A stretch of 64,000 bases of DNA from contig CABJAB010000001.1 in NCBI GenBank assembly GCA_902363445.1, forward strand, positions 186,001-250,000, in the 5' to 3' direction. Below are positions 44,560 to 53,384 of the stretch, piece by piece (positions within the stretch are counted from its first letter, which is position 1; every line of letters begins with the position of its first letter). Under the pieces are notes generated by a model that was given only the letters and a program-made list of their open reading frames with translations, did no database searches and was not told where the DNA came from. Position numbers and translations under genes: made by a program. Source of the DNA: Lachnospiraceae bacterium. Lineage in GTDB: Bacteria; Bacillota; Clostridia; Lachnospirales; Lachnospiraceae.

Positions 44560-44763
44560 CTATTCAGCAGCCTTCGCGGTAATCACGGTCTGAATCCTGG
44601 CGATGTTCTTGCGAACCTCTTTGATTCTGCTTGTGTTATCCAGCTGGTTGGTTGCATTCTGAAATCTCAGGTTAAAAAGTTCCTTCTTAGCAGCTACTAA
44701 TTCTTCGTTTAATTCTGCAGCTGATTTTGTCCTCAAATCTTCTACATACTTATTAATTTTCAC
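44560..44763 (-). CDS. rpmC: 50S ribosomal protein L29
   Basis: 67 residues: [39 protein letters not shown] and IRKVKKNIARI-like [16 protein letters not shown] at 44763 is chosen with AGGCGG eight bases upstream; it overlaps the 3' end of rplP by 11 bases, so the two are coupled. Confidence 0.95.
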   Translation of the reverse strand: MKINKYVEDLRTKSAAELNEELVAAKKELFNLRFQNATNQLDNTSRIKEVRKNIARIQTVITAKAAE

Positions 44764-45190
44764 TGTTATCACCGCCTTCTAAGTCTGCGCGAGAAACAAC
44801 TTTACATTTTACTGGCAGCTTATGCATAGCAAGACGTAATGCTTCTCTGGCTGTTTCCTCTGGTATGCCTGCGATCTCGAACATCACACGGCCGGGCTTA
44901 ACAACTGCCACCCAGTATTCCAGCGAGCCTTTACCAGAACCCATACGGGTCTCAGCCGGTTTCGTAGTTACGGGCTTATCGGGGAAGATTTTAATCCAAA
45001 CTTGACCGCCACGCTTGATATATCTGGTCATGGCCACACGGGCAGCCTCGATCTGATTGGACTTGATCCAAGCGGGCTCCATAGCTACAAGGCCATATTC
45101 ACCATTGCTGATTTTATTTCCTCTCATGGCTTTTCCGGCCATGCTTCCGCGGAATTGCTTACGACGTTTAACTCTTTTAGGCATTAACAT
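44753..45190 (-). CDS. rplP: 50S ribosomal protein L16
   Basis: 145 residues: [61 protein letters not shown] and GVMFEIAG-like [10 protein letters not shown]. Starts at ATG 45190, overlapping the rpsC stop by one base (TAATG); a second ATG two codons on is possible. Confidence 0.97.
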   Translation of the reverse strand: MLMPKRVKRRKQFRGSMAGKAMRGNKISNGEYGLVAMEPAWIKSNQIEAARVAMTRYIKRGGQVWIKIFPDKPVTTKPAETRMGSGKGSLEYWVAVVKPGRVMFEIAGIPEETAREALRLAMHKLPVKCKVVSRADLEGGDNSEN

Positions 45191-45840
45191 TATTTAGCTC
45201 CCCCTTCCTTTTTAGCTGGAAGAACCTCACCTTTGTAGATCCATACCTTTACGCCAACCTTGCCGTAGGTAGTATTTGCTTCGGCGAAACCGTAATCGAT
45301 GTCGGCTCTCAGGGTCTGCAGCGGAATCGTACCGTCGCTGTAGAACTCTGTACGCGCCATATCTGCGCCGCCCACACGTCCGGATACGGAGGTCTTGATG
45401 CCGAGAGCTCCTCCCTTCATGGTCCTGCCCATGGTGGACTTCATGGCGCGTCTGAAGGAAATACGGTTCTCGAGCTGAAGAGCAATGCTCTCAGCTACCA
45501 GCTGCGCATCTTTGTCAGGTCTTTTTACTTCTTTGATATCGATGAAAAGCTTCTTGGAGGTCATTTTCTGAACCTGAGCTTTCAGCTTCTCGATCTCAGA
45601 TCCGCCCTTACCGATCACGATACCGGGCTTTGCTGTATAAATAATCACTTTTAAGCGGTCGGATGCTCTCTCGATCTCGATCCTGGAAACGCCCGCACTG
45701 TATAATCTCTTTTTCAGGTAAGTCCTGATCTTGTGGTCTTCTACCAGATTGTCGGCAAAATCAGCTTCCGCATACCATTTGGAGTCCCAATCCTTGATAA
45801 TTCCGACTCTCAAGCCATGAGGATTCACTTTCTGTCCCAT
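45190..45840 (-). CDS. rpsC: 30S ribosomal protein S3
   Basis: 216 residues: [20 protein letters not shown], a KH domain with [16 protein letters not shown] (GxxG loop), and the C-terminal [28 protein letters not shown]. Helicase-like mRNA entry function is a family property. AGGAGG upstream of ATG 45840. Confidence 0.98.
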   Translation of the reverse strand: MGQKVNPHGLRVGIIKDWDSKWYAEADFADNLVEDHKIRTYLKKRLYSAGVSRIEIERASDRLKVIIYTAKPGIVIGKGGSEIEKLKAQVQKMTSKKLFIDIKEVKRPDKDAQLVAESIALQLENRISFRRAMKSTMGRTMKGGALGIKTSVSGRVGGADMARTEFYSDGTIPLQTLRADIDYGFAEANTTYGKVGVKVWIYKGEVLPAKKEGGAK

Positions 45841-45849
45841 AATGCCCTC

Positions 45850-46236
45850 CTATCTTTCATTCAGCACAACAGTAATGTGGCTCATTCTCTTTTCGATCCT
45901 GTAAGCCCTTCCCTGTGCTCTCGGTTTGATTCTCTTCATTGTCGGCCCCTTGTTCGCGTAGCATTCCTCCACGTAAAGCTTTTCAGGGTTCATGCCATTG
46001 TTGTTCTCAGCGTTCGCGATTGCCGATTTCAGTAATTTCTCTATTAAAGTAGAAGCATATCTGGGATTGTAGGTAACAATACCGAGTGCGGTCTGCACAT
46101 CCTTGCCTCTGATGGCGTCTAATACAAAGCATGCTTTCTGAACAGATACTCTAGCATAGGATAACTTTGCTGAAGGTCTGGTATCTTTGTTCTCATTTCT
46201 CTGTCTTTTAATTTGACTTCTGTGTCCCTTAGCCAT
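45850..46236 (-). CDS. rplV: 50S ribosomal protein L22
   Basis: 128 residues: AKLSYARVSVQKACFVLDAI, the exit-tunnel loop region and the C-terminal PTMKRIKPRAQGRAYRIEKRMSHITVV split motif. AAAGGAGG upstream of ATG 46236. Between rpsS and rpsC. Confidence 0.97.
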   Translation of the reverse strand: MAKGHRSQIKRQRNENKDTRPSAKLSYARVSVQKACFVLDAIRGKDVQTALGIVTYNPRYASTLIEKLLKSAIANAENNNGMNPEKLYVEECYANKGPTMKRIKPRAQGRAYRIEKRMSHITVVLNER

Positions 46237-46264
46237 GGATAAAACCTCCTTTCTCTATTCCCGA

Positions 46265-46546
46265 TTAACGCTTGCCGGTCTTCTTCTCGTCCTTGCCGTG
46301 GCCTCTGTAGGTTCTGGTAGCGACGAATTCGCCAAGCTTATGGCCTACCATATCCTCGGTAACATATACCGGAACATGTTTTCTGCCGTCGTGAACTGCA
46401 ATTGTATGTCCAACCATCTGCGGAAAGATAGTAGAACGGCGGGACCAGGTCTTGATAACCTGCTTCTGTCCTGCGGCGTTCATCGCATCTACTTTCTTTA
46501 ATAAATGGTCATCTGCAAATGGTCCTTTTTTCAGTGAGCGAGCCAT
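46265..46546 (-). CDS. rpsS: 30S ribosomal protein S19
   Basis: 93 residues: [59 protein letters not shown] and RTYRGH. GAAGGAGG upstream of ATG 46546. Confidence 0.98.
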   Translation of the reverse strand: MARSLKKGPFADDHLLKKVDAMNAAGQKQVIKTWSRRSTIFPQMVGHTIAVHDGRKHVPVYVTEDMVGHKLGEFVATRTYRGHGKDEKKTGKR

Positions 46547-46568
46547 TGGTTTACCTCCTTCTTATCGA

Positions 46569-47411
46569 TTACTTAATGGTCTTGCCATCGCGTCTTCTTA
46601 CGATTAACTTATTGGATTTCTTATTCTTCTTCCTGGTCTTCAGACCCAGAGCAGGCTTGCCCCAAGGAGTGCTGGGACCGGGACGCCCGATACCTGCTTT
46701 TCCTTCACCACCGCCGTGGGGATGGTCGTTGGGGTTCATGACAGAACCGCGGACTGTAGGGCGGATGCCCATGTTGCGCTTACGTCCTGCTTTACCAATG
46801 TTAATCAGGGAATGGTCGCCGTTTCCTACAACGCCGATCGTCGCACGGCAGATGATGGGTACCATTCTCATTTCGCCTGAAGGAAGTCTTAAGGTGGCAT
46901 ATTTGCCTTCCTTAGCCATCAGCTGTGCGCTGACACCAGCCGAACGGACCATCTGTCCGCCCGCTCCGGGGTACAGCTCAATGTTGTGCACCTGAGTACC
47001 GATCGGGATGTCTTTCAGTTCAAGGCAGTTGCCGACTTTTGCTTCAGCCGTCTCGCCGCTCATGACCTTCATGCCGTCCTTCAGCCCTTCGGGCGCCAGG
47101 ATATATGCTTTCTCGCCGTCTGCGTAGCAGATGAGGGCGATGTTTGCGCTTCTGTTGGGATCATATTCAATACCGATAACGGTTGCGGGAATGCCGTCTT
47201 TCTTCCTCTTGAAATCGATGATCCTGTATTTCCTTCTGGAACCGCCTCCGCGGTGCCTCACTGTGATCTTGCCCTGGTTGTTCCGGCCGGAATTCTTATT
47301 CAGAGAAACTACTAAGGCTTTCTCCGGTGTGCTCTTTGTGATTTCAGAGAAATCAGAGCCGGTCATATTTCGTCTGGAAGGTGTATAGGGATTGTATGTC
47401 TTAATTCCCAT
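46569..47411 (-). CDS. rplB: 50S ribosomal protein L2
   Basis: 280 residues: [20 protein letters not shown], the RNA-binding [15 protein letters not shown] and the C-terminal [19 protein letters not shown], whose HPHGGG lies at the peptidyl-transferase region. ATG 47411 follows AAAGGAGTAAGGAA; the frame stays open upstream but that is not coding. The gap before it (to rplW) is unusually long and filled by tandem repeats. Confidence 0.97.
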   Translation of the reverse strand: MGIKTYNPYTPSRRNMTGSDFSEITKSTPEKALVVSLNKNSGRNNQGKITVRHRGGGSRRKYRIIDFKRKKDGIPATVIGIEYDPNRSANIALICYADGEKAYILAPEGLKDGMKVMSGETAEAKVGNCLELKDIPIGTQVHNIELYPGAGGQMVRSAGVSAQLMAKEGKYATLRLPSGEMRMVPIICRATIGVVGNGDHSLINIGKAGRKRNMGIRPTVRGSVMNPNDHPHGGGEGKAGIGRPGPSTPWGKPALGLKTRKKNKKSNKLIVRRRDGKTIK

Positions 47412-47495
47412 TTCCTTACTCCTTTCTACTGTACAACTCTGTCGAGTGTGTTTTGTTATCACGGCATAATGTTCGCCGTATAGTTTAATAGCGCT

Positions 47496-47729
47496 AAGTC
47501 CCAACGGGTAGGTTTACTCAACTAAACTCGGGCTTTTCTTCTTTCGCCCTCATTAAGGTTCGTGAACGGGCCCCGGCTAAGGCTCTGCCTTCGCTTACGC
47601 TCGGCAATCGCCAAGTCCCAACGGGTAAGTTCACTCAACTAAACTCGGGCTTCTCTTCTTTTGCCCTCATTAAGGTTCGTGAACGGGCCCCGACTAAGGC
47701 TCTGCCTTCGCTTACGCTCGGCAATCGCC
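47496..47729 (-). repeat. Two tandem 117-bp repeats between rplW and rplB
   Basis: Two head-to-tail copies of a 117-bp unit at 47496-47612 and 47613-47729, followed by the first five bases of a third. They differ at only five positions (about 96% identity). Each contains GTTC-GT-GAAC and GGGCCC palindromes. The unit ends six bases past the rplW stop codon at 47735 and fills most of the 323-base gap before rplB, which is typically far shorter. No gene is supported in it, although 117 is a multiple of three. The remainder (47412-47495) shows only the rplB ribosome-binding site. Confidence 0.9.
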
Positions 47730-47734
47730 AAGTC

Positions 47735-48034
47735 TTATAGGCCCTCGAAGATTTCGATGTCTGCGCTGTCTTCTGTCAGCTTCACGATCGCCTTCTTGGT
47801 AGCGGCGGTCTTGCCTACATCTTTGCCTCTCCTGCGCTCTTTGCCGACACAGTTCATGGTATTCACAGAAGCCACTTTAACGCCTGCGAACATTTTCTGA
47901 ACCGCTTCTTTGATCATGCTCTTGTTGGCATCCACATGCACCAGGAACGTGTACTTCTTTTCAGACATCTGGTTCATGGTCTTTTCTGTGACTACCGGTT
48001 TCAGGATTACGTCATAGTACTTAATATCAGCCAT
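47735..48034 (-). CDS. rplW: 50S ribosomal protein L23
   Basis: 99 residues: YYDVILKPVVTEKTMNQMSE, KKYTFLVHVDANKSMIKEAV and VASVNTMNCVGKERRRG. It sits at the tunnel exit, where chaperones and SRP dock. Its GGAGG lies inside the end of rplD, and the two genes share a base, so they are coupled. Confidence 0.97.
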   Translation of the reverse strand: MADIKYYDVILKPVVTEKTMNQMSEKKYTFLVHVDANKSMIKEAVQKMFAGVKVASVNTMNCVGKERRRGKDVGKTAATKKAIVKLTEDSADIEIFEGL

Positions 48035-48654
48035 TATGCGTACACCTCCTCAATCGCAGCAACAGCAGCCTTTGTGGTGATGACTGTGTTGTATTTCAGA
48101 ATATCGTATACATTGATGGTGGATGTGAGAGCTGTTTTCACGCCTTCGATGTTCCTCGCGGACATCATGACATTCTCATCCTTCTGATCCATGACCACCA
48201 GTGCCTTATTTACCTTCAGACTGTCAAGAACGTTCTTCATTGCCTTCGTCTTGATCGCTTCGAGCTTAAGTTCATCCAATACGATGAATTTATTCTCGGC
48301 AACTCTGGAAGTAAGAGCGGACTTCAGTGCAAGCCTTTTCTCCTTCTTGTTCAGTTTGATCGTATAATCCCTGGGCTTCACGGCAAATACTACTCCGCCG
48401 CCGGTCCACTGGGGCGCTCTCGTTGAACCCTGTCTTGCGTGACCGGTCCCCTTCTGCCTCCAGGGCTTCCTTCCGCCGCCGCTCACTTCGGAACGTGTTT
48501 TGGCGCTCTGTGTTCCCTGACGCTTATTTGCAAGCTGGCTGACCACAGCCATGTGTACCAGGTGCTCGTTCACTTTCACACCGAACACGGCATCGCTGAG
48601 TTCCAAGGTGCCAACTTCTTTGCCTTCCATATTGTAAACAGATACGTTTGCCAT
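48034..48654 (-). CDS. rplD: 50S ribosomal protein L4
   Basis: 206 residues: NVYNMEGKEVGTLELSDAVFG-like start, the exit-tunnel loop KTRSEVSGGGRKPWRQKGTG HARQGSTRAPQW in two parts, and KALVVMDQKDENVMMSARNI. L4 is the autogenous regulator of the S10 operon in E. coli. ATG 48654 is behind AGGAGG. Confidence 0.97.
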   Translation of the reverse strand: MANVSVYNMEGKEVGTLELSDAVFGVKVNEHLVHMAVVSQLANKRQGTQSAKTRSEVSGGGRKPWRQKGTGHARQGSTRAPQWTGGGVVFAVKPRDYTIKLNKKEKRLALKSALTSRVAENKFIVLDELKLEAIKTKAMKNVLDSLKVNKALVVMDQKDENVMMSARNIEGVKTALTSTINVYDILKYNTVITTKAAVAAIEEVYA

Positions 48655-48684
48655 CTGTGTGTTCCTCCTTTCCGTGTAAAAACA

Positions 48685-49317
48685 TTAAACTGCTTTTACA
48701 GTTTCCTTGATCGTTACCAGACATTTCCTGGGTCCGGGCACCGCGCCCTTTACCAGCAAAATATTATTTTCCGCATCAACTCTGACCACTTCCAGATTCT
48801 GAATGGTGATTCTCTTGTTGCCCATCTGGCCGGGCATCTTCTTGCCCTTGAATACCTTGCTGGGATCTGATGCCGATCCGTTGGAGCCGGCATGGCGGTG
48901 GAATTTGGAACCGTGGGCCATAGGTCCTCTGTGCTGACCGTGACGCTTGATCGCGCCCTGGAAACCTTTACCTTTGGAAACCGCAGTAGCGTCAATCTTA
49001 TCTCCGGCTGCAAAAATGTCTGCCTTGATCTCGTCCGCCACTTTATAGTCTGCTGCGTTCTCGAATTTGAACTCTCTTACATATCTCTTATAGGACACGC
49101 CCGCTTTGTCAAACTGTCCCTTCAGGGGCTTGCTCACAAGCTTCTCTCTCTTGTCGCCGAACCCTACCTGAACGGCCGCGTAGCCGTCGTTTTCAACTGT
49201 CTTCACCTGTGTGACCACGCAGGGTCCAGCCTGAAGCACGGTTACCGGAATGAGTGCGCCGTCTTCTGTGAAGATCTGGGTCATCCCGACTTTTGTCGCT
49301 AAAATCGCTTTCTTCAT
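48685..49317 (-). CDS. rplC: 50S ribosomal protein L3
   Basis: 210 residues: [40 protein letters not shown] and [20 protein letters not shown] with [17 protein letters not shown] at the end. ATG 49317 has AGGAGG upstream; 16 more upstream codons are open but not family-like. Confidence 0.97.
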   Translation of the reverse strand: MKKAILATKVGMTQIFTEDGALIPVTVLQAGPCVVTQVKTVENDGYAAVQVGFGDKREKLVSKPLKGQFDKAGVSYKRYVREFKFENAADYKVADEIKADIFAAGDKIDATAVSKGKGFQGAIKRHGQHRGPMAHGSKFHRHAGSNGSASDPSKVFKGKKMPGQMGNKRITIQNLEVVRVDAENNILLVKGAVPGPRKCLVTIKETVKAV

Positions 49318-49455
49318 TCTTTTACCTCCTGTTAATCTACAGCGGATTACCACATGGGCAATCATCCTAGAACAGTCAGATATAAGTGGAACATAAACTT
49401 TTACGTTACTTCTATATCGTCAACCGATTCCGGACTTTTTCCTTTTCCTTTTTGC

Positions 49456-49773
49456 TTACTTCGTCTTCATCTTAATGTCGATGTAAACACCGGCAGGCAT
49501 TTCCAATCTGGAAAGAGCATCAACGGTTTTCTGAGTGGGCGCCGTGATGTCGATGAGTCTCTTGTGAGTCCTCTGCTCGAACTGCTCTCTGGAATCCTTG
49601 TACTTGTGTACAGCACGGAGAATGGTGATTACTTCCTTCTTCGTGGGCAGCGGCACAGGTCCGCTCACCTGAGATCCGGTCTTCTTTACAGTTTCGATGA
49701 TTTTTCCGGCGGACTGGTCCACCAGCTGATGGTCATAAGCCTTCAATGTGATTCTCATTACTTGACTTGCCAT
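49456..49773 (-). CDS. rpsJ: 30S ribosomal protein S10
   Basis: 105 residues: [40 protein letters not shown] and [13 protein letters not shown] [19 protein letters not shown]. First gene of the superoperon. Its AAGGAGG sits in the loop of a small hairpin (49777-49802), and a larger structured leader lies upstream. Confidence 0.97.
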   Translation of the reverse strand: MASQVMRITLKAYDHQLVDQSAGKIIETVKKTGSQVSGPVPLPTKKEVITILRAVHKYKDSREQFEQRTHKRLIDITAPTQKTVDALSRLEMPAGVYIDIKMKTK

Positions 49774-49814
49774 AAAAAAAGTCGCCTCCTTTTCGCACTT
49801 TTCAATCTAAGTAC

Positions 49815-49914
49815 GACAAGCGGTGACTGTACACTCTCCCGTGTGTATCGCAAAACCACACACGTCATTTCTACGTCTATATTGTAGATGATTTAATCTG
49901 TACAGTGACTTGTC
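49815..49914 (-). promoter_or_regulatory. Structured leader RNA upstream of rpsJ
   Basis: In the 228-base leader, GACAAG...ACTGTACA at one end pairs with TGTACAGT...CTTGTC at the other, closing about 100 bases. Two inner hairpins are visible: CTAC/GTAG around 49871-49887 and GTGTGT/ACACAC around 49841-49862. Together this resembles a three-way junction. It could be a binding site for a ribosomal protein (L4 plays this role in E. coli), but the identity is not shown by sequence. Confidence 0.65.
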
Positions 49915-50007
49915 GCCAGTTTCCTAACTTGACATTCGCTCCACGGAAAACCTGCCACAGTGGGCAGCAACCTCTCGCTTCAACGCTATCATGCCACAGC
50001 AAATAAC

Positions 50008-50036
50008 ATTATACATGAATGATATGGAAAATGCAA
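50008..50036 (-). promoter_or_regulatory. Main promoter of the S10-spc-alpha superoperon
   Basis: TTGCAT 50036-50031, 17-base spacer, TATAAT 50013-50008 on the minus strand, preceded by A/T-rich DNA that could act as an UP element. Transcription would start near 50001, 228 bases before rpsJ. Confidence 0.85.
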
Positions 50037-50099
50037 GAAAAATTTTTTGTTATTTTTTCATACCTTTTAGACAAGTTTTTTTGTCTGCTTTAAAAGACA

Positions 50100-50295
50100 A
50101 GAGGAAGGATCCGATTCTGTTTCCGAGCGAACCGGAGACGAAAAATCATCCGGATTTTCCATCGACATGTGAGCGGCACTCCTAGAGCGGGGATAAAGCG
50201 GCCCCTGCATCGCCAGCGAGCCGAACTCGTGACGGCCCGGAACTTCTGCCGATGTCTGACTGGGGTTTGATCTGAGCTTATTAAGAAATGATTCC
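50100..50295. other. Non-coding GC-richer segment upstream of the S10 promoter
   Basis: About 195 bases, clearly more GC-rich than the AT-rich DNA on both sides, with short palindromes (ATCCGGAT, CCGCTT/AAGCGG). An 88-codon minus-strand frame runs through it without a ribosome-binding site or family-like sequence. It may be a dispersed intergenic element or a decayed remnant. No gene is supported. Confidence 0.4.
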
Positions 50296-50329
50296 AAAAA
50301 GTATTTAGTATCATACAATCTTTTTTGGG

Positions 50330-51334
50330 TCACCGGCCGCTTATGAGCCGGCTCCTCAGATTCAGGATACTGATGGTAACGCAGAGTATGGCCCCCGTGC
50401 TCAGCGCGTTCTGCAGAATGGGTATGAAATCCGGGTTCACCGCCCTGTTCAGTCCTCCGATCCCAGAGAGGATGCTCAGAAGATTGACGCCCACTACGAT
50501 AAAATTCATTACGATCAGAAACATGGACAGTTTTTTATCCGGCCATCCTGTCCGGCAGATATTGGCGACCACATTCCCTGTCCTGATTGCTTTGGCCAGA
50601 TATACCGCCGCTAATCCAACGACCGCCAAGCAGATCAATGTCACCAGCACCAGGAGCAGCCCCATGGCCGCTTCGCTACCTTCTATATACCGGGAACTAA
50701 AGTAATAGTGAAGATATCCATGCCAGTCTGCACCTCTGGCGCCGGCCGCTACAATTCCCATGATCGCCACGATCAGGGCTCCTCCAATGATGATGACGAC
50801 CATGTTGGCGACCATTCCGCCCTTCGCCAGAGAGAGTCCGCTTGTCTTCGGCACACCTTCGCCTCTGCTGCTCCCGTAAAACATCCACATGCCGGCGCAG
50901 ATGAGGATTCCCGGAACCATCAAGATAAGCGACAGCACGATGGCCGTGCCGGAGAAAATTCCAGAATCGATCATTCCGGCCTGCTTCACCGTATTCACAT
51001 AAACACTCCCGTTTCCCATGACACTTTGAAACAGCCCGATGAGCAATGCGGCCGAATAGAGAATCACACCGGCCAAAAAACACGGGGAGCTCCCGCAGTC
51101 TTTCACCGCCCTCTGGTTCGGAGTCATATTCCATCCTGTGCAGTTCTGGCCTCCGGCCGGATTTTGATACCCCTGCTGGTTCTGATATCCGGGACCGTCT
51201 TGATATCCCTGCTGATTTTGATATTCCGGCCGGCTCTGGCAGCCGCCGCTGTTATATCCTTCCATACTCTCCACTTCTCCTCTCCGGCTTTTATCCAGCC
51301 GTTCTCCTCTGCCGTCTTCTCGAATTTCATTCAC
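50330..51334 (-). CDS. Hypothetical multi-pass membrane protein with Gln/Tyr/Gly-rich N-terminus
   Basis: 334 residues; I do not recognise a named function. The N-terminal 65 residues are hydrophilic with repeated YQNQQGYQ-like units, then five or more hydrophobic segments follow (for example FLAGVILYSAALLIGLFQSVM, IVLSLILMVPGILICAGMWMF, MVANMVVIIIGGALIVAIMGI, each a predicted helix). Low-complexity cytoplasmic tails of this type occur in Firmicutes DUF-type membrane proteins. The start is uncertain: ATG 51334 has a weak site; ATG 51265 (MEGYNSGG) begins right at the repeat region. Monocistronic as far as can be seen. Confidence 0.72.
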   Translation of the reverse strand: MNEIREDGRGERLDKSRRGEVESMEGYNSGGCQSRPEYQNQQGYQDGPGYQNQQGYQNPAGGQNCTGWNMTPNQRAVKDCGSSPCFLAGVILYSAALLIGLFQSVMGNGSVYVNTVKQAGMIDSGIFSGTAIVLSLILMVPGILICAGMWMFYGSSRGEGVPKTSGLSLAKGGMVANMVVIIIGGALIVAIMGIVAAGARGADWHGYLHYYFSSRYIEGSEAAMGLLLVLVTLICLAVVGLAAVYLAKAIRTGNVVANICRTGWPDKKLSMFLIVMNFIVVGVNLLSILSGIGGLNRAVNPDFIPILQNALSTGAILCVTISILNLRSRLISGR

Positions 51335-51402
51335 TGTCTCTTTTTACTCTTGTCTTCAGTATACCATAATGCCTGTCGATTTCCTATTAAAAAAATCATA
51401 TT

Positions 51403-51447
51403 AAAAAGCGCGTATCCTGCTTCCTTTTCAGAAGGCAGAACACGCGC
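51403..51447 (-). terminator. Terminator of the oleate hydratase gene
   Basis: GCGCGT/ACGCGC outer stem (51408-51413 with 51442-51447) and a CTGC/GCAG inner stem, followed on the minus strand by a five-U run. It begins nine bases past the stop codon. Confidence 0.85.
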
Positions 51448-51455
51448 CGCAGTAA

Positions 51456-53231
51456 TTATATCAAATGATACCGCTCCAGCAGTTCCTCAATGACGGTGCC
51501 GGAAATCTTTTTAAGCGCCTTTTTTTCCAGCAGGCCGGCCCCAAAGGGAAGCTTGATATCCGACAGCTTCTTCCCATCCATCATTTTGGAAGTAGAATCC
51601 AAAAGGACCCGGATATCGTAGCAGGAGCCGAAGACCTCCGGCACTCCCCTGTCCACATCGAGCAGGGTATAAACGGCTTCCATGGCGGTCCGCACGGAAT
51701 ACTCCGTCGTAAACACCGTATCACGCACCGTATCGGCGAACTGTCCGATAAAAGCAAAGTTCACGCATCCGTCCGGCACTACATTCGGCCGGTCGCCTTT
51801 GGAACGCGGCATAAAGAAAGCGGTTATATACGGCATCATACAGGGAATGCAATGGGCCCCGGTACAGGCGAGCTCCGGAATATCCTCCACCGGCGCTCCC
51901 ATATGATAAAGCCACTCCTCTGTGATTTCCCGGCCGGTACATTCCTTCATCGGCTTCTTCACATAATTGCCCGGAACATCTGTATACAGGCCGTAGACCC
52001 ATGCCACAAGCTGTCCGTCGGGCTGTGCTTTAAAATGAGGTTGTCTGTTCAGAGTAAAGCTCATCAGCCAGTTGGAATCCTTGATTGTGATGATGCCCCC
52101 GGTCACTACTTTGCCGGAGAACGGATCGCGTTTGCACATCTTCTCTATATAATTCGGGATCCGGTTATCCAGGGTCGTGACCGTGGCGGACTCCCAGTTG
52201 GTCTTCCCAATGGAAGAGCAGAACTTTTCCGGATGCCCGAAGTCTTCCGACTGCGCGGCTATGTTTTTCCACAGCGTCCAGCAACCTCCCTCGCCATCTG
52301 CCGTTCTCTGTTCCGGCGCATGGGTGTCGTCGCCCAGAGAAGAATTTTCCGTACAGCTGCCATTTGTCACAAATACCAAGTCGTTCTCCGACAGCTCTAT
52401 GGTTTTCTCTTCGGCTCCATGGCGGCACAGAAGCTTCTTTGCGGTCTTTTTCCCGCCCTGGAACTCAAATACCACATTGGTCACCTGAGTATCATACTGG
52501 AAATCCACACCGTGGTCTTCCAGATATTTCACCATGGGCAGTATCAGAGATTCATACTGATTGTACTTGGTAAATTTCAGCGCAGAAAAATCAGGAAGTC
52601 CGCCGATATGATGGATGAACCGCTGAATATACAGCTTCATCTCCAGAGCGGAGTGCCATTTTTCGAAAGCAAACATCGTCTGCCAATAAAGCCAGAAGTT
52701 GGAGGAATAGAACTCCTCGTCAAACACATCGTCTATGGTCTTATCATACAGATCCTCATCCTTCGTGAGAAACAGCTGTATGATTTCCATGGAAGCCTTT
52801 TCCGAAAGAGCAAACTTGCCGTCAGTATGCGCGTCCTCTCCCCGATTGACAGAGGCCCTCATCAGAGAATAGTTGGGATCATGCTTATTCAGCCAATAAT
52901 ACTCATCCAGAACAGATACTCCTTCTGTCTCTATAGAAGGAATGGAGCGGAAAAGATCCCACAGACATTCAAAATGGTTTTCCATCTCCCGGCCTCCCCG
53001 GACGATAAATCCTTTTTGGGGATCCTCGATCCCGTCACAGGCTCCGCCCGGCAGCTTCATTTCCTCCAGAACGTGGATCCGTTCTCCTTTCATCTGTCCG
53101 TCCCGCACCAGGAAACACGCCGCCGAAAGGGCGGCAAGGCCGCTTCCTACTAAATATGCAGATTTTTTATCTACGTCCTTCGGCTTTTCCGGCCGTGCAA
53201 ATGCTTCATAATTTCCATTGGAATAATACAT
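51456..53231 (-). CDS. ohyA: Oleate hydratase (myosin-cross-reactive antigen family)
   Basis: 591-residue FAD enzyme that adds water across the cis-9 double bond of unsaturated fatty acids, forming 10-hydroxy acids; in gut bacteria this detoxifies host or dietary fatty acids. The FAD motif [17 protein letters not shown] lies near residue 30 and the conserved [27 protein letters not shown] and [29 protein letters not shown] blocks are present. ATG 53231 is eight bases after GGAGG; the open frame extends 42 codons upstream without family-like sequence. Single-gene unit with a terminator after it. Confidence 0.95.
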   Translation of the reverse strand: MYYSNGNYEAFARPEKPKDVDKKSAYLVGSGLAALSAACFLVRDGQMKGERIHVLEEMKLPGGACDGIEDPQKGFIVRGGREMENHFECLWDLFRSIPSIETEGVSVLDEYYWLNKHDPNYSLMRASVNRGEDAHTDGKFALSEKASMEIIQLFLTKDEDLYDKTIDDVFDEEFYSSNFWLYWQTMFAFEKWHSALEMKLYIQRFIHHIGGLPDFSALKFTKYNQYESLILPMVKYLEDHGVDFQYDTQVTNVVFEFQGGKKTAKKLLCRHGAEEKTIELSENDLVFVTNGSCTENSSLGDDTHAPEQRTADGEGGCWTLWKNIAAQSEDFGHPEKFCSSIGKTNWESATVTTLDNRIPNYIEKMCKRDPFSGKVVTGGIITIKDSNWLMSFTLNRQPHFKAQPDGQLVAWVYGLYTDVPGNYVKKPMKECTGREITEEWLYHMGAPVEDIPELACTGAHCIPCMMPYITAFFMPRSKGDRPNVVPDGCVNFAFIGQFADTVRDTVFTTEYSVRTAMEAVYTLLDVDRGVPEVFGSCYDIRVLLDSTSKMMDGKKLSDIKLPFGAGLLEKKALKKISGTVIEELLERYHLI

Positions 53232-53271
53232 CTTACCAACCTCCATGTTCTTTATTTTCCTATATGGTAAA

Positions 53272-53299
53272 GTATTATCCCGGCCGGCGCCATAGACAA
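53272..53299 (-). promoter_or_regulatory. Candidate promoter of oleate hydratase
   Basis: TTGTCT 53299-53294, 16-base spacer, TAATAC 53277-53272 on the minus strand, about 40 bases before the start codon. Confidence 0.5.
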
Positions 53300-53384
53300 A
53301 GCCGCCCCTGTGCCTAAAACTGCGACACGAGGACGGCATTGACCAAAATTTATGCATTTCTGTTGATTTGCCTGGACACCCGGA

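Noticed and set aside
47613..47735. Possible small peptide encoded by the 117-bp repeat (frame starting TTG, about 30 codons)
   Set aside because: No ribosome-binding site near the TTG and each copy ends in a stop before the next; frame conservation is a by-product of 117 being divisible by three.
50067..50333. An 88-codon minus-strand frame upstream of the S10 promoter
   Set aside because: No ribosome-binding site, overlaps the end of the hypothetical membrane protein gene and has composition like non-coding DNA.
51465..53153. A 562-codon plus-strand open frame opposite oleate hydratase
   Set aside because: It is an antisense shadow of a strongly recognisable enzyme; its translation is low-quality His/Arg/Pro-rich and it has no ribosome-binding site.
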